A stretch of 64,000 nucleotides of DNA, taken from contig PUQB01000165.1 in the NCBI GenBank assembly GCA_003024785.1, positions 1 through 64,000 of the forward strand. The letters run 5' to 3'. The notes under the pieces are model-generated. The model was not told the DNA's origin. It saw only the letters and a program-made list of their open reading frames with translations, and made no database searches. A program made the position numbers and the translations under genes. The first letter of the stretch is position 1. The number at the start of each line of letters is the position of its first letter. This document shows, one piece after another, positions 11,950-24,546 of this stretch. The DNA is from Selaginella tamariscina. Taxonomy: Eukaryota; Streptophyta; Lycopodiopsida; Selaginellales; Selaginellaceae.

Positions 11950-13837
11950 CGCACACACACACAGGGAGAGAGAAATAATAACATATATTGTGCGTCATCT
12001 CTTCCAGAAAATGTATGTATATATTTCAATGTACATGTGATAAGCTTAAGTATTTAGACACATGCATGTTAAATATCTATGTATTCTACACTACATAGAT
12101 AAATACTTTTTATATATCTCGGTAAAATATAAAATAATTTTTGAGTGCGTCCTGAAACTGTGAATGTGTGCATATGCATCATATGCATTTACAAAGACAA
12201 AGACATATGTAGGCTACTTAGAGATAAACATATTTGCTTAGGTTTTAATGAATAAGTTGTTTTGTATGTTATATGTACACATACACATATACACACACCG
12301 CACACACATATTTAACACAGAATATGTCATCCTTCTGAAGTCTCGCAATTGCACCCTATTCGCACCACGATATATCTGCTTCATTAGTAATACAGCTATA
12401 ATCGGCATTATATGTCTATATACTTTAGTTCATTGTAAAGTAGAAGTAAGAAGTATCTTGCTTGTACACGTATATATAAACACACAACACACATATATTT
12501 TATTCAAATATTGAAATGTTTTGAGATGAATACAAGCACTATAGTTCATACGTAACGATCTGAGAGCAATATTAATCTTAAACTGCTAATATTATTATGT
12601 CATGTACATATTCACATACACACACACAGATATATAGTAATTTGTTTTAGGACTTTTCTTATCTTTTACAATAATTTACAATCAACTATTTAATATTATA
12701 TATCTACAATATTACTACTGATGTCTGTTTATATAATTCAGGTTAATAGGGTTCAAAGTGGATATTATGGTGGTGTACGTTTATTAATGGCAGCATGTAA
12801 AATATTCTACAGCTATTGCTCATCTCATTCAATTAATTTAACGAGCAGAACTTTACATTATCTTATGACACGAATATTCCTCGTCAAGTAAGTAATTAAC
12901 TAATTTTTAAATTGATTAATACATATTAATGTATAACTAGTATTATATCATGTAACGATAATATATTTGTTGTGTGTGTGTGTGTGTTGTGTACTAAAAC
13001 AACATATGAATATGATATCGATAAGCTATTTCATCCGTTATTTTACATTTTTATTATATATATAAATCTTGTATTATTTAGACAGGTTTATCGGGCTCTA
13101 GCGCTTTGGTTTGTGCTACCATAAACTGTTTAATGGATTTTTACAATGTTCGAGAGAATATTCCTATTGAAGACCGTCCTAAAATAATTCTAAGTGCAGA
13201 AATGAGCTTGGCATTACTGCAGGTTACAAGATAGAGTTGCACAAGTATATGGTGGTCTTGTATACATGGTAAAACTATATACATATATACATATGATTTA
13301 TGTACAGACATACATATTTCGTGTGTGCATCTATTAAATGTGTATAGTTTTGTGTAAGCATAAGTAAGTCTAATCTATTACTAGTAAATGTTTTTCGTTT
13401 TTATGTATATACGAACAGATGTACTACCGCATGATATAATTATGATTATATAAATGCATTGATATATATATATATATCGACAGGATTTTAATGAGGAACA
13501 CATGAAGAGGACCGGGAATGGAATATACACACGGATGGATGCGAATGTTCTTCCTCCTTTGTATGTAATCTATGCACAAAACCCCTGCGACTCTGGAAAG
13601 TTCGTTAAGTTATATATATAAAATGCGGCGTGTGTGTGGTGTGTGCGTGTGTAGATTTCAGTATATATATTTTAGGTGCATAGCACAGTTAAGAAAAGGT
13701 GGCTAGATGGGGATGTGGGTGTGAGGGAGAATATGATGGCAGTAGCAAACTGGCTCTTAAAGGAAAACAAGCATTAAGTGAAGGAGATTATGCATTATTG
13801 GCAGAGCTAATGAATCAAAACTTTGATCTTAGGAGGT

Positions 13838-13881
<44 letters not shown>

Positions 13882-14382
13882 TATATATATTTGAGTAGTA
13901 CACATTATAAGATATGTTCTTTTAACAAATAATCAAACAAAATTTATTGTATAGACATTTTGTGTATATATATAGACACACACACATTTGTGTGCCTTGC
14001 GCATATTTACATGATCAATAAATATTAAATGTCACTTAAATCTGTATGTATACCATTCTATTCAACGATTTAAAACAAGATTCCTATAGAATATAATAGA
14101 CATGTGTGTGTGTGTGTGTGTGTGTTATACATATCATATGTATGTATGTATGTTATATTTTGCAGGAAAATGTTTGGAGATGAAACACTTGGAGCATTGA
14201 ATATAAAGATGGTGGAAATTGCTCGGAGTGTTGGGGCAGCTTGTAAATTTACGGGGAGTGGCGGAGCAGTGGTTGCATTCTGTCCAGAGGGCTCTTCACA
14301 GGTTAATAAGCTTAAACAGGTTTGCTTAAGCTCTGAATTAAGTATAGAGCTTGTCAAAGTTGCACCACCTTTAACTGTATAA
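11644..14382 (+). CDS. GLCAK: Glucuronokinase (GHMP kinase family), 6 exons
   Basis: Phosphorylates D-glucuronic acid to glucuronic acid 1-phosphate in the myo-inositol oxygenation route to UDP-glucuronate, which feeds cell-wall polysaccharide synthesis (family knowledge). Exons: 11644-11838, 12742-12887, 13082-13268, about 13484-13604, 13676-13835 and 14166-14382. Seen: N-terminal ARIGLLGNPSDGYYG substrate loop; GLSGSSAL, the GHMP ATP-binding glycine/serine motif, in exon 3; DRVAQVYGGLVYM; and the C-terminal KFTGSGGAVVAFCPEG motif. Order and length match plant glucuronokinases (about 360 aa). Exons 2, 3 and 5 each switch frame where one base seems lost (near 12848, 13203, 13226 and 13751), and the exon 4/5 join is one base short. 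An intact enzyme is the likely truth if these are consensus errors. It shares a promoter with the PPR gene. Confidence 0.93.
11889..11962. repeat. Compound microsatellite hairpin (GT-AT-AC) in glucuronokinase intron 1
   Basis: A GT-rich tract, then (AT)n, then an AC-rich tract form one long inverted repeat: gtgtgcgtgtgtgtgtcta on the left matches tagacacacacacgcacac on the right. Even the single C/G interruptions mirror each other, which points to palindrome-driven copying instead of two independent expansions. Confidence 0.8.
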
Positions 14383-15117
14383 GAAACTTATATATATATA
14401 TATATATATATATTGATGATATATAGGCCTTTATCTTTTTTGTATATAAGTTATAAAAACTTTGTAGTATATACTTTGATATTAATGTAATTCACTCACA
14501 CATATTGTTTCACGTGTAAATGATTCCTTTGTTAACATAATAATAAGTGATTTTTAAGTTCAGTAATTTAATTAAATATAAATTTAAAAATATGCAATTA
14601 ACAACTGAAAATAGTATACATAAAGAAGAAATAACCCTGGTGTATGTATATAATTTCAAAGTTTAGTACTATGTAACTTCATTTATATATAAAAATCATT
14701 TAAACATTTAATTAATGCTATTTATTCAGTTTTGTCAAATAAATAATGATTCATATTAACATATATAAATCTATAAAAATATACATCCATGACACATACA
14801 CATAGAAATATTATTACGATTTACACATGGTGTCATACATACCATAGTTAACATATAATACACAAATATGACATATACATATGTATACGGATTAAAACAT
14901 GCTATGCAGAGCTATATTATATTAAGCCAGTATATATTCAATTCACTAACAGATGTAACTCTTTCTTTTGTTCTGAGTATGTGAATTAAGTACGAATTAC
15001 AAGCTTATAACAGCACGTTTAAAACAAACACACACAACAACGCGTACACCTATAACTTAAGTATTATTATGTAGTGTAAATATGAAAGATTTTCCAATGC
15101 TGTCAAGCATGAGATAT
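14383..15117. other. Convergent intergenic spacer
   Basis: Lies between the 3' ends of glucuronokinase (+) and the unrecognised gene at 15118 (-). It starts with an AT microsatellite at about 14390-14413; the rest is plain A/T-rich DNA. No coding or RNA feature seen. Confidence 0.5.
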
Positions 15118-16827
15118 CTAACATTTACCATCATATTCTTCTTCCTCGTGAGGGAAACGAATGCACCTGTCCGTTGTAGTTCTGTGTAATTCATACTCCT
15201 TCTCCTTCTCTCTTGCTCTCTCACTTTCCTCTCTTCTTCACTCCTCGAACCATGGCTCATCAGTTATCTCCCCTTCCAGTTCCTCTTTATCCTCGTTCCT
15301 TACAGGACCTCCCACCTTGTCGCTTGGCACGTTAAGACGTATTGCTGCCATGAGACCTCCAGAAACCCTCGAAATCTTCTTACACCCAGCTCCAAACCCT
15401 AATCAAGAATGAGAGAGAGAAAGAGGGTCTCTACAATAAATAAAGAACTTACTAATTTATTATCCCATGCATCTAGAAGCCGTGCGAGTATACCCATTCT
15501 TACAGAGAGGCTGAAAGATAATGAAAGTTAACCGTTAAATAATAATGTAATTAACTTACCTTATTGACTGGGATAAAATCATGATATACTTATCAGTCCC
15601 GCCTAGAGATACCTATAGTAAATCATCATTTATAAATCATCACTAATTAATTAATAAGGTTGATTACCTCCTTGTAAACGTAGAGGGGTTCATCATCATT
15701 AACCTCCACTCCACGAATAGAAGTAAGTCCAGGATAGAGCAGGCGTGTCTTTGATGTCTTCAGTTTTCCCACTTTGCTCCCCTCAATAAGTTCCACGTCC
15801 TCTCCATTTCTAGCCAACACCACCTTCACCAGATTTCACCATATTAATTCAAAACAATTATAAAATGTATAAAGAATTTAATTTCCTCTCCCCCAATTTA
15901 AACTCTTTAATTTCAAATTTAAATCTACATTAATGAAAATTCTTTATATTGTAAGTGTTTTGTGGTAATAATCTGTCAAAGCAGTAATAAACTCTATTAG
16001 TAAACACTAATTTTCTTATAATACGTACCATGACACCAGGCAAACAACCAGCTACATAAACTTCATCCATGACAACGACCAGGACGAGGGAGTTGTAGCA
16101 GGTTTTCCACAATACTTCCTGCAAATAAAAAGATAATACATAAGCATGTGTGTGTATATGTGTGTGTGTGTTATATACCTGTTCCTCAACAAGTAAGTGG
16201 GGCCAATATTGAAGCACCTGATGGTCCATGCTAACAAAAACAACTAAGTACAAAGAGATACTTAAAATTTTTTAGCGTCTCACTCACATTGAGAAAGCCT
16301 CCGTAAGAGCACTCTTTCGCACTTCTCCTCCTTTTATTAACTCATTTAGGATAACATCACTCAGCAGCTTACTCCGGAACTTAAGCATATCCTCCCAATC
16401 TTACATATAAGCAATAGTTATATAAAGCTCTCTCACACTAGAAGGAGACGGTAGTGACTAGTATTATGAGAATGTTATTACAATTGTTGAATGTCAATGG
16501 TGTTTTGCTTCACACACACGCACACACACCTACCTGTAGGAGCTGTATGCAGTGAGACGATGGTAATACCGAGATGAGACACGGTATTTACATCATAAGC
16601 CCATTCTATCTCATATGCACAGAAAGGGTTTTGCGACCCACATGCAATTGAGAAATCACCTGCTGCAGTAGTGCGGTATTTTGTTGGCTTTGCATCCCAT
16701 GATCCAGTGTGCTTTGTAAACCATGGTTAGCATATATAAACGCTGGCAAAAACCACTTTACCTGCTGGTTCGAGAGAGGCAACTCGTGCCTAAATAACTC
16801 TCTAGGTGCACAATCATATACCTCCAT
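15118..16827 (-). CDS. Unrecognised multi-exon gene, product unknown
   Basis: I could not assign this gene. Probable exons on the minus strand: 16827-16762 (starts MEVYDCAPRELFRHELPLSN), about 16662-16534 (GDFSIACGSQNPFCAYEIEW, resembling one blade of a beta-propeller), about 16401-16288 (KFRSKLLSDVILNELIKGG), about 16236-16180, about 16120-16030, about 15828-15669 (VVLARNGEDVELIEGSKVGK), about 15609-15561, about 15515-15456, and a last exon ending at 15118 with an acidic tail (HEEEEYDG). Exons are short, flanked by GT/AG sites, and much less A/T-rich than the introns, so it looks like a real gene. The last exon shifts frame at least once. A telobox (CCTAACCCTAA on plus) sits 10-20 bp upstream of the start codon. 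A WD-repeat or propeller protein is a weak inference. Confidence 0.55.
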
Positions 16828-16841
16828 CTTCAATACCTAAC

Positions 16842-18540
16842 CCTAATAATATCAAGCTTTATATATTGATAATTTAATAATAATAATGTATGTATAAATT
16901 CACCTTTGTTACGGTAAATCCCAATTATTAATACCATTTGAGAAATCTAAAATTGCTTGAAATATTATATATTATATTATGTTAGAAATATTATTAATAA
17001 CGAATCTAATTAAGATATAAAATTTTAAAGAAGTACAAATAATATGATGATTTTATTAGGTTAATTTTGAATTGCACACTCCTACCAATAAATAAGGGCC
17101 AGTTTGATAATTTGATACACACATTCATTGATATACGTACATATGTTTATGTGTTCATGTACGTACGAGCAGCTTATTGATATATTAATAATTTAAGTAA
17201 TTATAATAAATATATATTGTATGTGCTAAATCGTTCTCTTTATTACAATTATCGATTTTCATTGGATAAATCTCAATTACTAAATGTGTATTAAAGTTAT
17301 TAAATAAGTTGGAAATTTCCTTACATAGTCTAATTGAAAATGTTATATTAAGTACATTAGATTATATTATATATTACTTTTTATTAAATACACTAAAACT
17401 TCTTGAACTGGGTATAGTTTATATTAAGTTTTATTAATAGTTAAAATGGTAAAATTTTAAAAGTTGATGATGTTATTATCTTTTGATTTTTAATTAATTA
17501 TTTTGAAAAGAGATTTGTTAAAATATAAATGTATTCTTAAGAATGCTATAGCTATAATATAATACTACAAAATAAATTGAAAGTAGTAAACATGAGAGTG
17601 CCACCCCATTAAAGGTTGATGCTAATAATCTGATTCTTACATTTAATATTTCTTATATTTTATAAGAATATTTAAATATTTTAATATTTTCTATAAAATA
17701 AAATGACCAAACTACTAGTGTGGACCTTAAATTGTTGTGAGATAAATGATACTTATTAGTTTGTAGTAACATTACAACAAACACTATATACTTATATATT
17801 TAGTTAAAGAAATTTAATTTTTCTAATTAAGAATAAATATAAAGGATTTCTCCATAAATTTATAACATGTTAATAAGAATACAAAATCATAAATAAATAA
17901 TTACGTGTGCATCTTTATTAAAACAACTCATCTTCACAAATTAAAAACAATATTACTTTTATATATTATAGTATTATACACTCTATCTAGTCAGTTTATT
18001 TTAGATATATCTCAAAACATATTCTAAATAAAACTAGTATATTCAAAGCATATACTATAGTTATATAAACTATGAGAGAGCTATGGTATATGTAATACAG
18101 AAAGTTTACATAATATAATATGCATTTATCATATATATTGAACATTGTATATTATGTAACACGCACATACACTTTATTAACTATATTCACATATTGTATG
18201 AAGTTAAGTTTGAGTTTAATCAAATATTCTTAAAATATAAAGATGACAAGTTTCACCTTGATTAGGAGTTTCTTAAGGTTTTAGGGATAGCTGGATGAAC
18301 CATTTCTAAAGACCTAAATGCATCAAATGAGGTTGTTTCTCACTACATTCAGAAGGCATATACAAATTATAGTAGGTAATAATAATTAATTTTTAAAGTA
18401 AAAAAATATCGTAATAAAAACTATAACACTTTTTAAAATAAAATCTGAAAATGTTGGCATTTAACTCCAAGACTAAACTATATTAAAAAGAATAAAACTA
18501 ACACTAATCACTCTATTTGAAGTCAATAAAAAGTTTACAT
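16842..18540. other. AT-rich intergenic stretch, no gene seen
   Basis: Almost pure A/T-rich DNA. The 20-base string ccagtttgataatttgatac occurs at about 17099 and again at about 18619, hinting that the two ends share an old repeat. No coding signal found. Confidence 0.5.
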
Positions 18541-18546
18541 AATTTT

Positions 18547-18595
18547 CATTACGCAAAGTCAAATACTTTATAATTGTCTTCGACTTTGCGTAATG
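18547..18595. repeat. Perfect 14-bp inverted repeat with 21-bp loop
   Basis: The arm cattacgcaaagtc at 18547-18560 is exactly reverse-complemented at 18582-18595. It lies just downstream of the 3' end of the second chromovirus relic. It could be the tip of a small inverted-repeat transposon or a transcript hairpin; nothing here decides between them. Confidence 0.65.
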
Positions 18596-18799
18596 CAAAG
18601 GGTAGTGAAAATGATCACCAGTTTGATAATTTGATACAAGTTGGAACTGAAAGTAGAATTTGAAGTTGGAACTGATAATGGCATTGGTGGTGGAATTGGC
18701 AGTGACACTGGTGGTAATAACAACGGTGATGATAACAATAACAATGACAATGACGGTAATGGTTATGGTTTTGGGTCATGGGTTCGAGTATCGTAAAGT

Positions 18800-21300
18800 A
18801 AAAAATTTACTAATGAAATTATGACACTATCCCCTCTGTCATGACAAGCACTGCACGTTTAAGGACCCAACTTTTGGTGATGGAAGGTAGCTACAAGATA
18901 TGAAGCCTATTGAACCTTGTTGACAAGTTCCTAGGTACGTTCACTTGGTGGATACCCAACCCAGTCGTAGAGGTGTCCATTCCGAAGTTTAGAGTCAAGA
19001 ATGGAAGCAACTTCAAACTCAGGTTCATTAATGATCAATGGTAAAGGAGTAGCTCGTCCCATCTCAATTGGAGGATGGTATAATTTCAAAAAAGAAATGT
19101 GGAAAATATGATGGTGTCACACAGCAGGTGATAGCTTGACTTGGTAAGTTACTTAAGATGTCCATTTAAGAATCAAGAAAAGACCTAATCATTGATAATC
19201 CAACTTATCTCAAAGTCGTGTAGATGGACAAAAACGTCAAAGAAGATAAACCTTGTCACTTGGTTAAAATTGTGGTCTTGGTTGTTGAGATTGATCCATT
19301 GTACACCGATAGGCTTCTTGAGCACAGCAAGGTGGTGGTGAATATCCTTGTGAACAAACTTGAGTCGTTTAACCCAATCATTTGTAGCGACATTCGCTGA
19401 TGGGACCTCAAGAACTGAATAACACCAACATAATGACAAAAATGGTAATTGTCTTGTAGACACATGCTCAAAATTGTTGTACACAAATTTAGTTGATGGC
19501 AACATTTCCACCCAATTATTCTATTGATGAAAAACAAAACACTGCAATTACTACTCCAAAGTTTGAATTGTTCTCTCCATTTGACCACCTATTTAAGGTG
19601 GTGTGCAATTAAATTGATGTTAAGGAACTTGAGGAAAGCACATCAGAACTGGGACACAAATTGTGGGCCTCAATCACTAATGATATCATTTGGTAATCCA
19701 TAGACGAAAAATCTCTTTGTAAACCAATCTGCTACATTTGAACCTATGAAGGTCTTACAGCATGGTAAAAAGTGTGCAATCTTTGAGAACATGTCCATGA
19801 TGACAAGAATTGTATTAAAACCGTGAGAAATAAGGAGATCAGTGAGAAAATCCATAGAGATGGATTTCTGCGGTCACTTAACAATCGGAAGATGCTAGAG
19901 AAGATCGAATGGGGTGATGTCGAGGTAGCTTTGTTCACTAACATGTATCACATGATTGTATAAATTGCTCGACGTACTTTCACATCCATGGCCACCAAAA
20001 AAATCGTTGTACTAGCTTCATTATCTTCTAAATGCCAAAGTGTCCAGTCATATAAGAGTCATGACAAACCTATAACTGTTTTCCTTCTAGTACATAGAGC
20101 TGGGAATGATGGTATAAGAGGTCACTGCACAAGTGGTACTCCAAAATGACTCGAAGTTTACTTTGAAATAACCTGATTGTTGTGATGACGTCAAACATTC
20201 CTTAGACATATGACCAACTTTATTGCATTTATAACATCTTGGGGCTCTGCCTATGGATTGCAGAGGAGCAAACTTCAAGACTAGGCCCTTGGCCTATTGC
20301 TCAAGTTGTGAACCTTGTAACTTTTGAGACCTTGCGGCCCTTAACAGTACATTTGGAAACTTCAAAATTCCTAATATGGGACTTTCACTTCAGACCGATG
20401 GTGTTTGATTTGGGTTTTTGTTAAATCTTTCTCCACCTGGACAGTAGATGATAACTCCATGGCTTATGCTTTGGTTCATTTCCTTTATTGTATAAATCTT
20501 GTAATGATATACCATAATAACTTTTTAAGCTACTTCTTAACAATCTTGATACTTTGTTGGTTTGTACTTTAAGATTCCTTTCCAATCTTCTGATTCAAGT
20601 TTAGTTTTGAGCTTCATCGTCATTTATATTTGGATCCAAACATTGCACACTTTCGAATCAGTAAACCTAGTTCTTTTGGTTTCTTCGAAATCCCTGTTTA
20701 CAAGCTACCAAGTTAGTTCACAAGTACTCAAGTAGATTATCTCACATGTACTAATTTTTGATATATGACTCCAATTGTTTCAATGTCCTTATTCACTTTC
20801 AATAATATGCCACCAAGTTTTAATTTTCCCTTTGAGAAATTGTTTAGTGCATGTGACCTTTTCCAATTTTTAATAAAAGTGACTTTGAAGTTACTCCTTA
20901 TATTATACAATCAATCATTAAGAACCTTGTAATCTTTTGAACTAAAGAAATATGAAGGCTTGAATAACTTGAAATTATTAAGAATGAAGACTCTAACTAA
21001 TCTAAATTGTGTTTCATTTTATTTTGCACTTGGTTTTGGATCATTGAGTATTAGGGGTAACTATTGGAATTTGTACTACTACATTATTAATTTGATTGTT
21101 CAACCCTACAACATCTCTTCAAAGTTCATTTAGGGCTTCCATTATTATTTCCTGCCAACTGGGTGGTGAGAGTCGACTTGCTGGTTTAGCTTATTTTTTT
21201 TCCTCATTCTGAATCTCTACGATAACCCTCTATGCATCATGCTCAGGTTGTATTTGTTTGCTCATCGTATTGAATTCAAGTATCGCTACTCAAAAATATG
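18800..21300 (-). mobile_element. Second Ty3/gypsy chromovirus relic, lacking protease-RT-RNase H
   Basis: On the minus strand: a possible gag start near 21264; a gag zinc knuckle CYKCNKVGHMSKEC at about 20232-20190; an integrase zinc-binding region with HFGI, FWWP and CDTC at about 20065-19920; an integrase core (MDFLTDLLISHGFN) at about 19855-19670 with later pieces to 19185; and a chromodomain (PEFEVASILDSK, GYPPSER) at about 19030-18870. A TGTCATGACAG near 18847 may start the 3' LTR. Only about 100 bp separate the zinc knuckle from the integrase zinc finger, so protease, RT and RNase H have been deleted cleanly. Frames are broken. It belongs to the same broad clade as the element at 1-3258 but in opposite orientation. 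Confidence 0.85.
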
Positions 21301-21612
21301 CTCAAAATATTCATGACCTAAGATTGGAAACACCCTGCATAGGTTGAACACCCATATGCATCAGCTTTTTGATAAGCACTAAACATTTGATATACCTAAA
21401 ATCTCACGTCGGCTTACTGAAGAGTGTTCATGTGTTCTTTAAAGAGTGATAGCTCTTAGAATTAAACTCTTTATACATAGTATAAATGTGTTAGCAAAAG
21501 TTATTAAATATTCTAAGAACTTAATACTAAGCTAAACATTATTCAACTTGCTAAAATTACTAGAACACTTTATAACTTTAAGCAGTCCTACTGACCGTAA
21601 AGAATAAACTAT

Positions 21613-22920
21613 TGTCAGAATTTTTACCTAGTGCCACAAGCATAATTCACCAAATGCCAACTCTAAAAACTCCCACTAGAAACCCACAAGTCTAGTAAGA
21701 TAATCCATGTTAGGAATCTTACTTCCAGGAACTCACACCCACATTTGGTTAAATACATATAAACAATGCTCACCTTCATGAGTTAGGACGTATGGCCAAC
21801 TGAGTTGCGAGTCTTGTTCCTAGCTTGGTGTGAATGAGGTGGCTAGAGCAAGGCCCCAACCACTAAACTTACAAAATGTGAACTCATGTAATGACTTCTA
21901 GATTTGCAATCGGGTTATTGGATATAAGAGTTGATTAATTTCCTAGATGAGATGTACCCAATCACATGGATGTAAACTCGTCAATGATAACGGTTGGGCA
22001 ACCCTTGACATACCCCTATGCATTGAAAGTTAGGGCAACATAATATGGGTTGACACAAGCTTAAGCTTGCACCGATAGGAGATTAATTGGCTCTTTTTAA
22101 ATATCAAATGTCTCAGTACATATACTTTATTTCTAGGACAACCTCCCCCCCCTAGCCCCCCCGTGAGGGGGGTTTAAGGTGTGAGGTTATTGCAACCCTA
22201 GGTTAGGTCAACTATCAAAGTTTTACTTGGTGCCACGAAGGTGGCTTGCCAAATGCCAACCCTAGAATCCCTTTCTGGAAACTCCCATGATATCTAGTAA
22301 AGTACCCATGTTAGGAACTGTTTCTTAGGAACGCACACCCCTAGTTGGCCAAGTCCACGGTCAAGGCTCACCTTATGAGTTAGGATATGTGGGCTAGCCG
22401 AGCTGCAAGTATTGTTCCTAGCTTGGTGTGGGTGAGGCGGCTAGAACAAGGCCTCAACCACTATCCTTACGGAATGTGAACTCATGCAATTCTTTCCAAG
22501 CTTGTGAACGGGTAAACAGATCAAAGAATTAGCTAACTCCTTAGGCATGACATACCTGGTCACAAGGGCGAAATCTTACCAACGATAAGGGTAACCCAAC
22601 CCAAAGATGGGACGTACCCCTGTCATGTGAAAGTTAGGGCGGCACAACAAAGAGTTGTGCCTTAACAACACAAACTTACCTTGCACCGATAGGAAAATAA
22701 CGAGCTCTCTTTTGAACCCAGAAACTCTTTGTCAGAGTTTTTACTTAGTGCCAAAGGGGCTTGCCAAGTGCCAACCCTGGAATCCCCTCTTTGAAAACCC
22801 CACGGAATCTGGTAAAATAACCCGTATTAAAAACCCAACCCTTAAGAACTTAAGCCCTAGTTGATCAAGTCCGAACAAAGCTCACCTTGTGAATCAGGAC
22901 ACGCAACTAGTCGAGCTACA
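21613..22920 (-). repeat. Three diverged tandem copies of a ~0.5-0.6 kb unit (possible nested LTRs)
   Basis: Copies begin at about 21613, 22213 and 22730, each with a version of gtcagagtttttacttagtgcc followed by gccaaatgccaaccct, then ...gctcacctt.tgagt.aggac and (in the first two) tgttcctagcttggtgtg. The third is cut at about 22920. The first two intervals end with cttgcaccgatagga. The copies differ by many substitutions, so they are old. They lie upstream of the gag remnant of the minus-strand chromovirus, so they could be stacked 5' LTR or leader sequence; that is inference. Strand is assigned by that association only. Confidence 0.6.
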
Positions 22921-23162
22921 CATTTAAGGGTTCAATATAAATTACAGTAAATAATAACAATAAACTTTATGTATTTATTGAAAAAGATGACACCAACTCT
23001 ACTCTTCAACTAAACAAATTAGTGAACACTTAATGATTAATATTGCTTATATAATTCAACATGGTGACCAATTCTACTCTTGATAATTGTGTATGCTAAC
23101 TTGATAAATAACAATGCTCTTAAACAAGACAACTTGGTGATCAATATGAATATAAATAGTAA

Positions 23163-23257
23163 ATGACTAACATTACGTACATCACTATTTTATAATTGAA
23201 CAATGAAAAAGAAAAATGACTAACATTACGTACATCACCATTTTATAATTGAACAAT
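23163..23257. repeat. Two-copy tandem repeat (period ~53 bp)
   Basis: The block beginning atgactaacattacgtacatc and ending ttgaacaat occurs at about 23163-23204 and again at about 23216-23257 with one substitution, separated by an A-rich linker. Confidence 0.8.
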
Positions 23258-23303
23258 CAAAATACCAAGTTGTATCGCTTGTACTAAAAAATGTAATACA
23301 TTG

Positions 23304-23445
23304 AACTATAGTCATAATCATTCATACTACACAAACTCCAGACTATAATCATTCATACTACACAAACTCCAGACTATAATCATTCATATTACACAATTCA
23401 AAAAGACTCCAGACTATAATCATTCATACTACACAATTCAAAAAC
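23304..23445. repeat. Minisatellite, four units of about 31-38 bp
   Basis: The core ctataatcattcatactaca is repeated four times, joined by aactccaga or aattcaaaaagactccaga linkers. Units are head to tail with few mismatches, so this is a recent tandem expansion. It is not a CRISPR: the linkers are near-identical to each other. Confidence 0.8.
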
Positions 23446-23778
23446 GTACATTAAACATTACACAACATAACACAGACTCAATTCTTTCATTATATAGATG
23501 CTGACCACTACAAATGCCTTAATTATTTAAGAGAATGTCTAGAGTCATGTTTTATATGGCTTTCAAAGTTTGCACATAATTTAACAGAGATTTGTTTGTA
23601 ACAAATAATAAAACTTCATTTATATGTAACATTACTTTAATAAATTACCTAAATTAAAATATTATATAGATATAATCTATTTCATACACGTACAGATTTA
23701 AGTATATATACACTATATGTTTGAGACATTAAACGGTTTTTGTTTATACAAACTTGAACATATTTTATTTTATGTTAA

Positions 23779-24477
23779 TTACCAAAAATCATCATAGAAA
23801 TTACGTTGTCTATCTTGCCACGTTGGATACTCCACAATATTAATATTTTGCTCTGGAGGAGGCTGAGGCAAACCCGTAAATGAACATATCTCTGACACAA
23901 GCCAATTCTTTTCCACAACCTCCAATGATCCTCCAAATCCATGTGTTCTCACGCCTTCCTTTAGACTACACGAAGTTATACGTCTCCTCCCTCGAATCTA
24001 AACACAAATTAATTAACTATTAGAGTTATTAATTATTAAAATTAAAAAATAAATAAATAAATATTGCTAATAATAAAGACAATCTATACAATATATACAA
24101 TATATACAATTATATATGATGCATATCGATAATTGAAATATAGCAATGTAAAACTGATAGCATTTTAGTAGGAATGAAGAAGTAATGCCAGTTTAAGATT
24201 CATCATTTAAGGTTTAAGATTTCAATAATATTTCATTTTATTAATATATGTTATATGTATGTGTGTGTGTGTGTGTGTGTGTGTAATATTATACGTACTT
24301 ACCATTTCAGCAGAGATATCCACAGAAGTTATATCGCGTGTTAAGCCCTCCACTTTGTAACTCCAGAAGTTTCCCACTTTCCACTCTATTGAAAACCTCG
24401 TTTTGGTAAACTCCATATATGTAGTAACAGTAAGTGAGGCAAGTGTATCTTTAGCAAGCCTACGAAAAATTATATAT

Positions 24478-24546
<69 letters not shown>

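Noticed and set aside
23304-23445. Possible CRISPR-like array
   Set aside because: Linkers are near-identical, units are simple tandem duplications and the genome is a plant's; it is a minisatellite.
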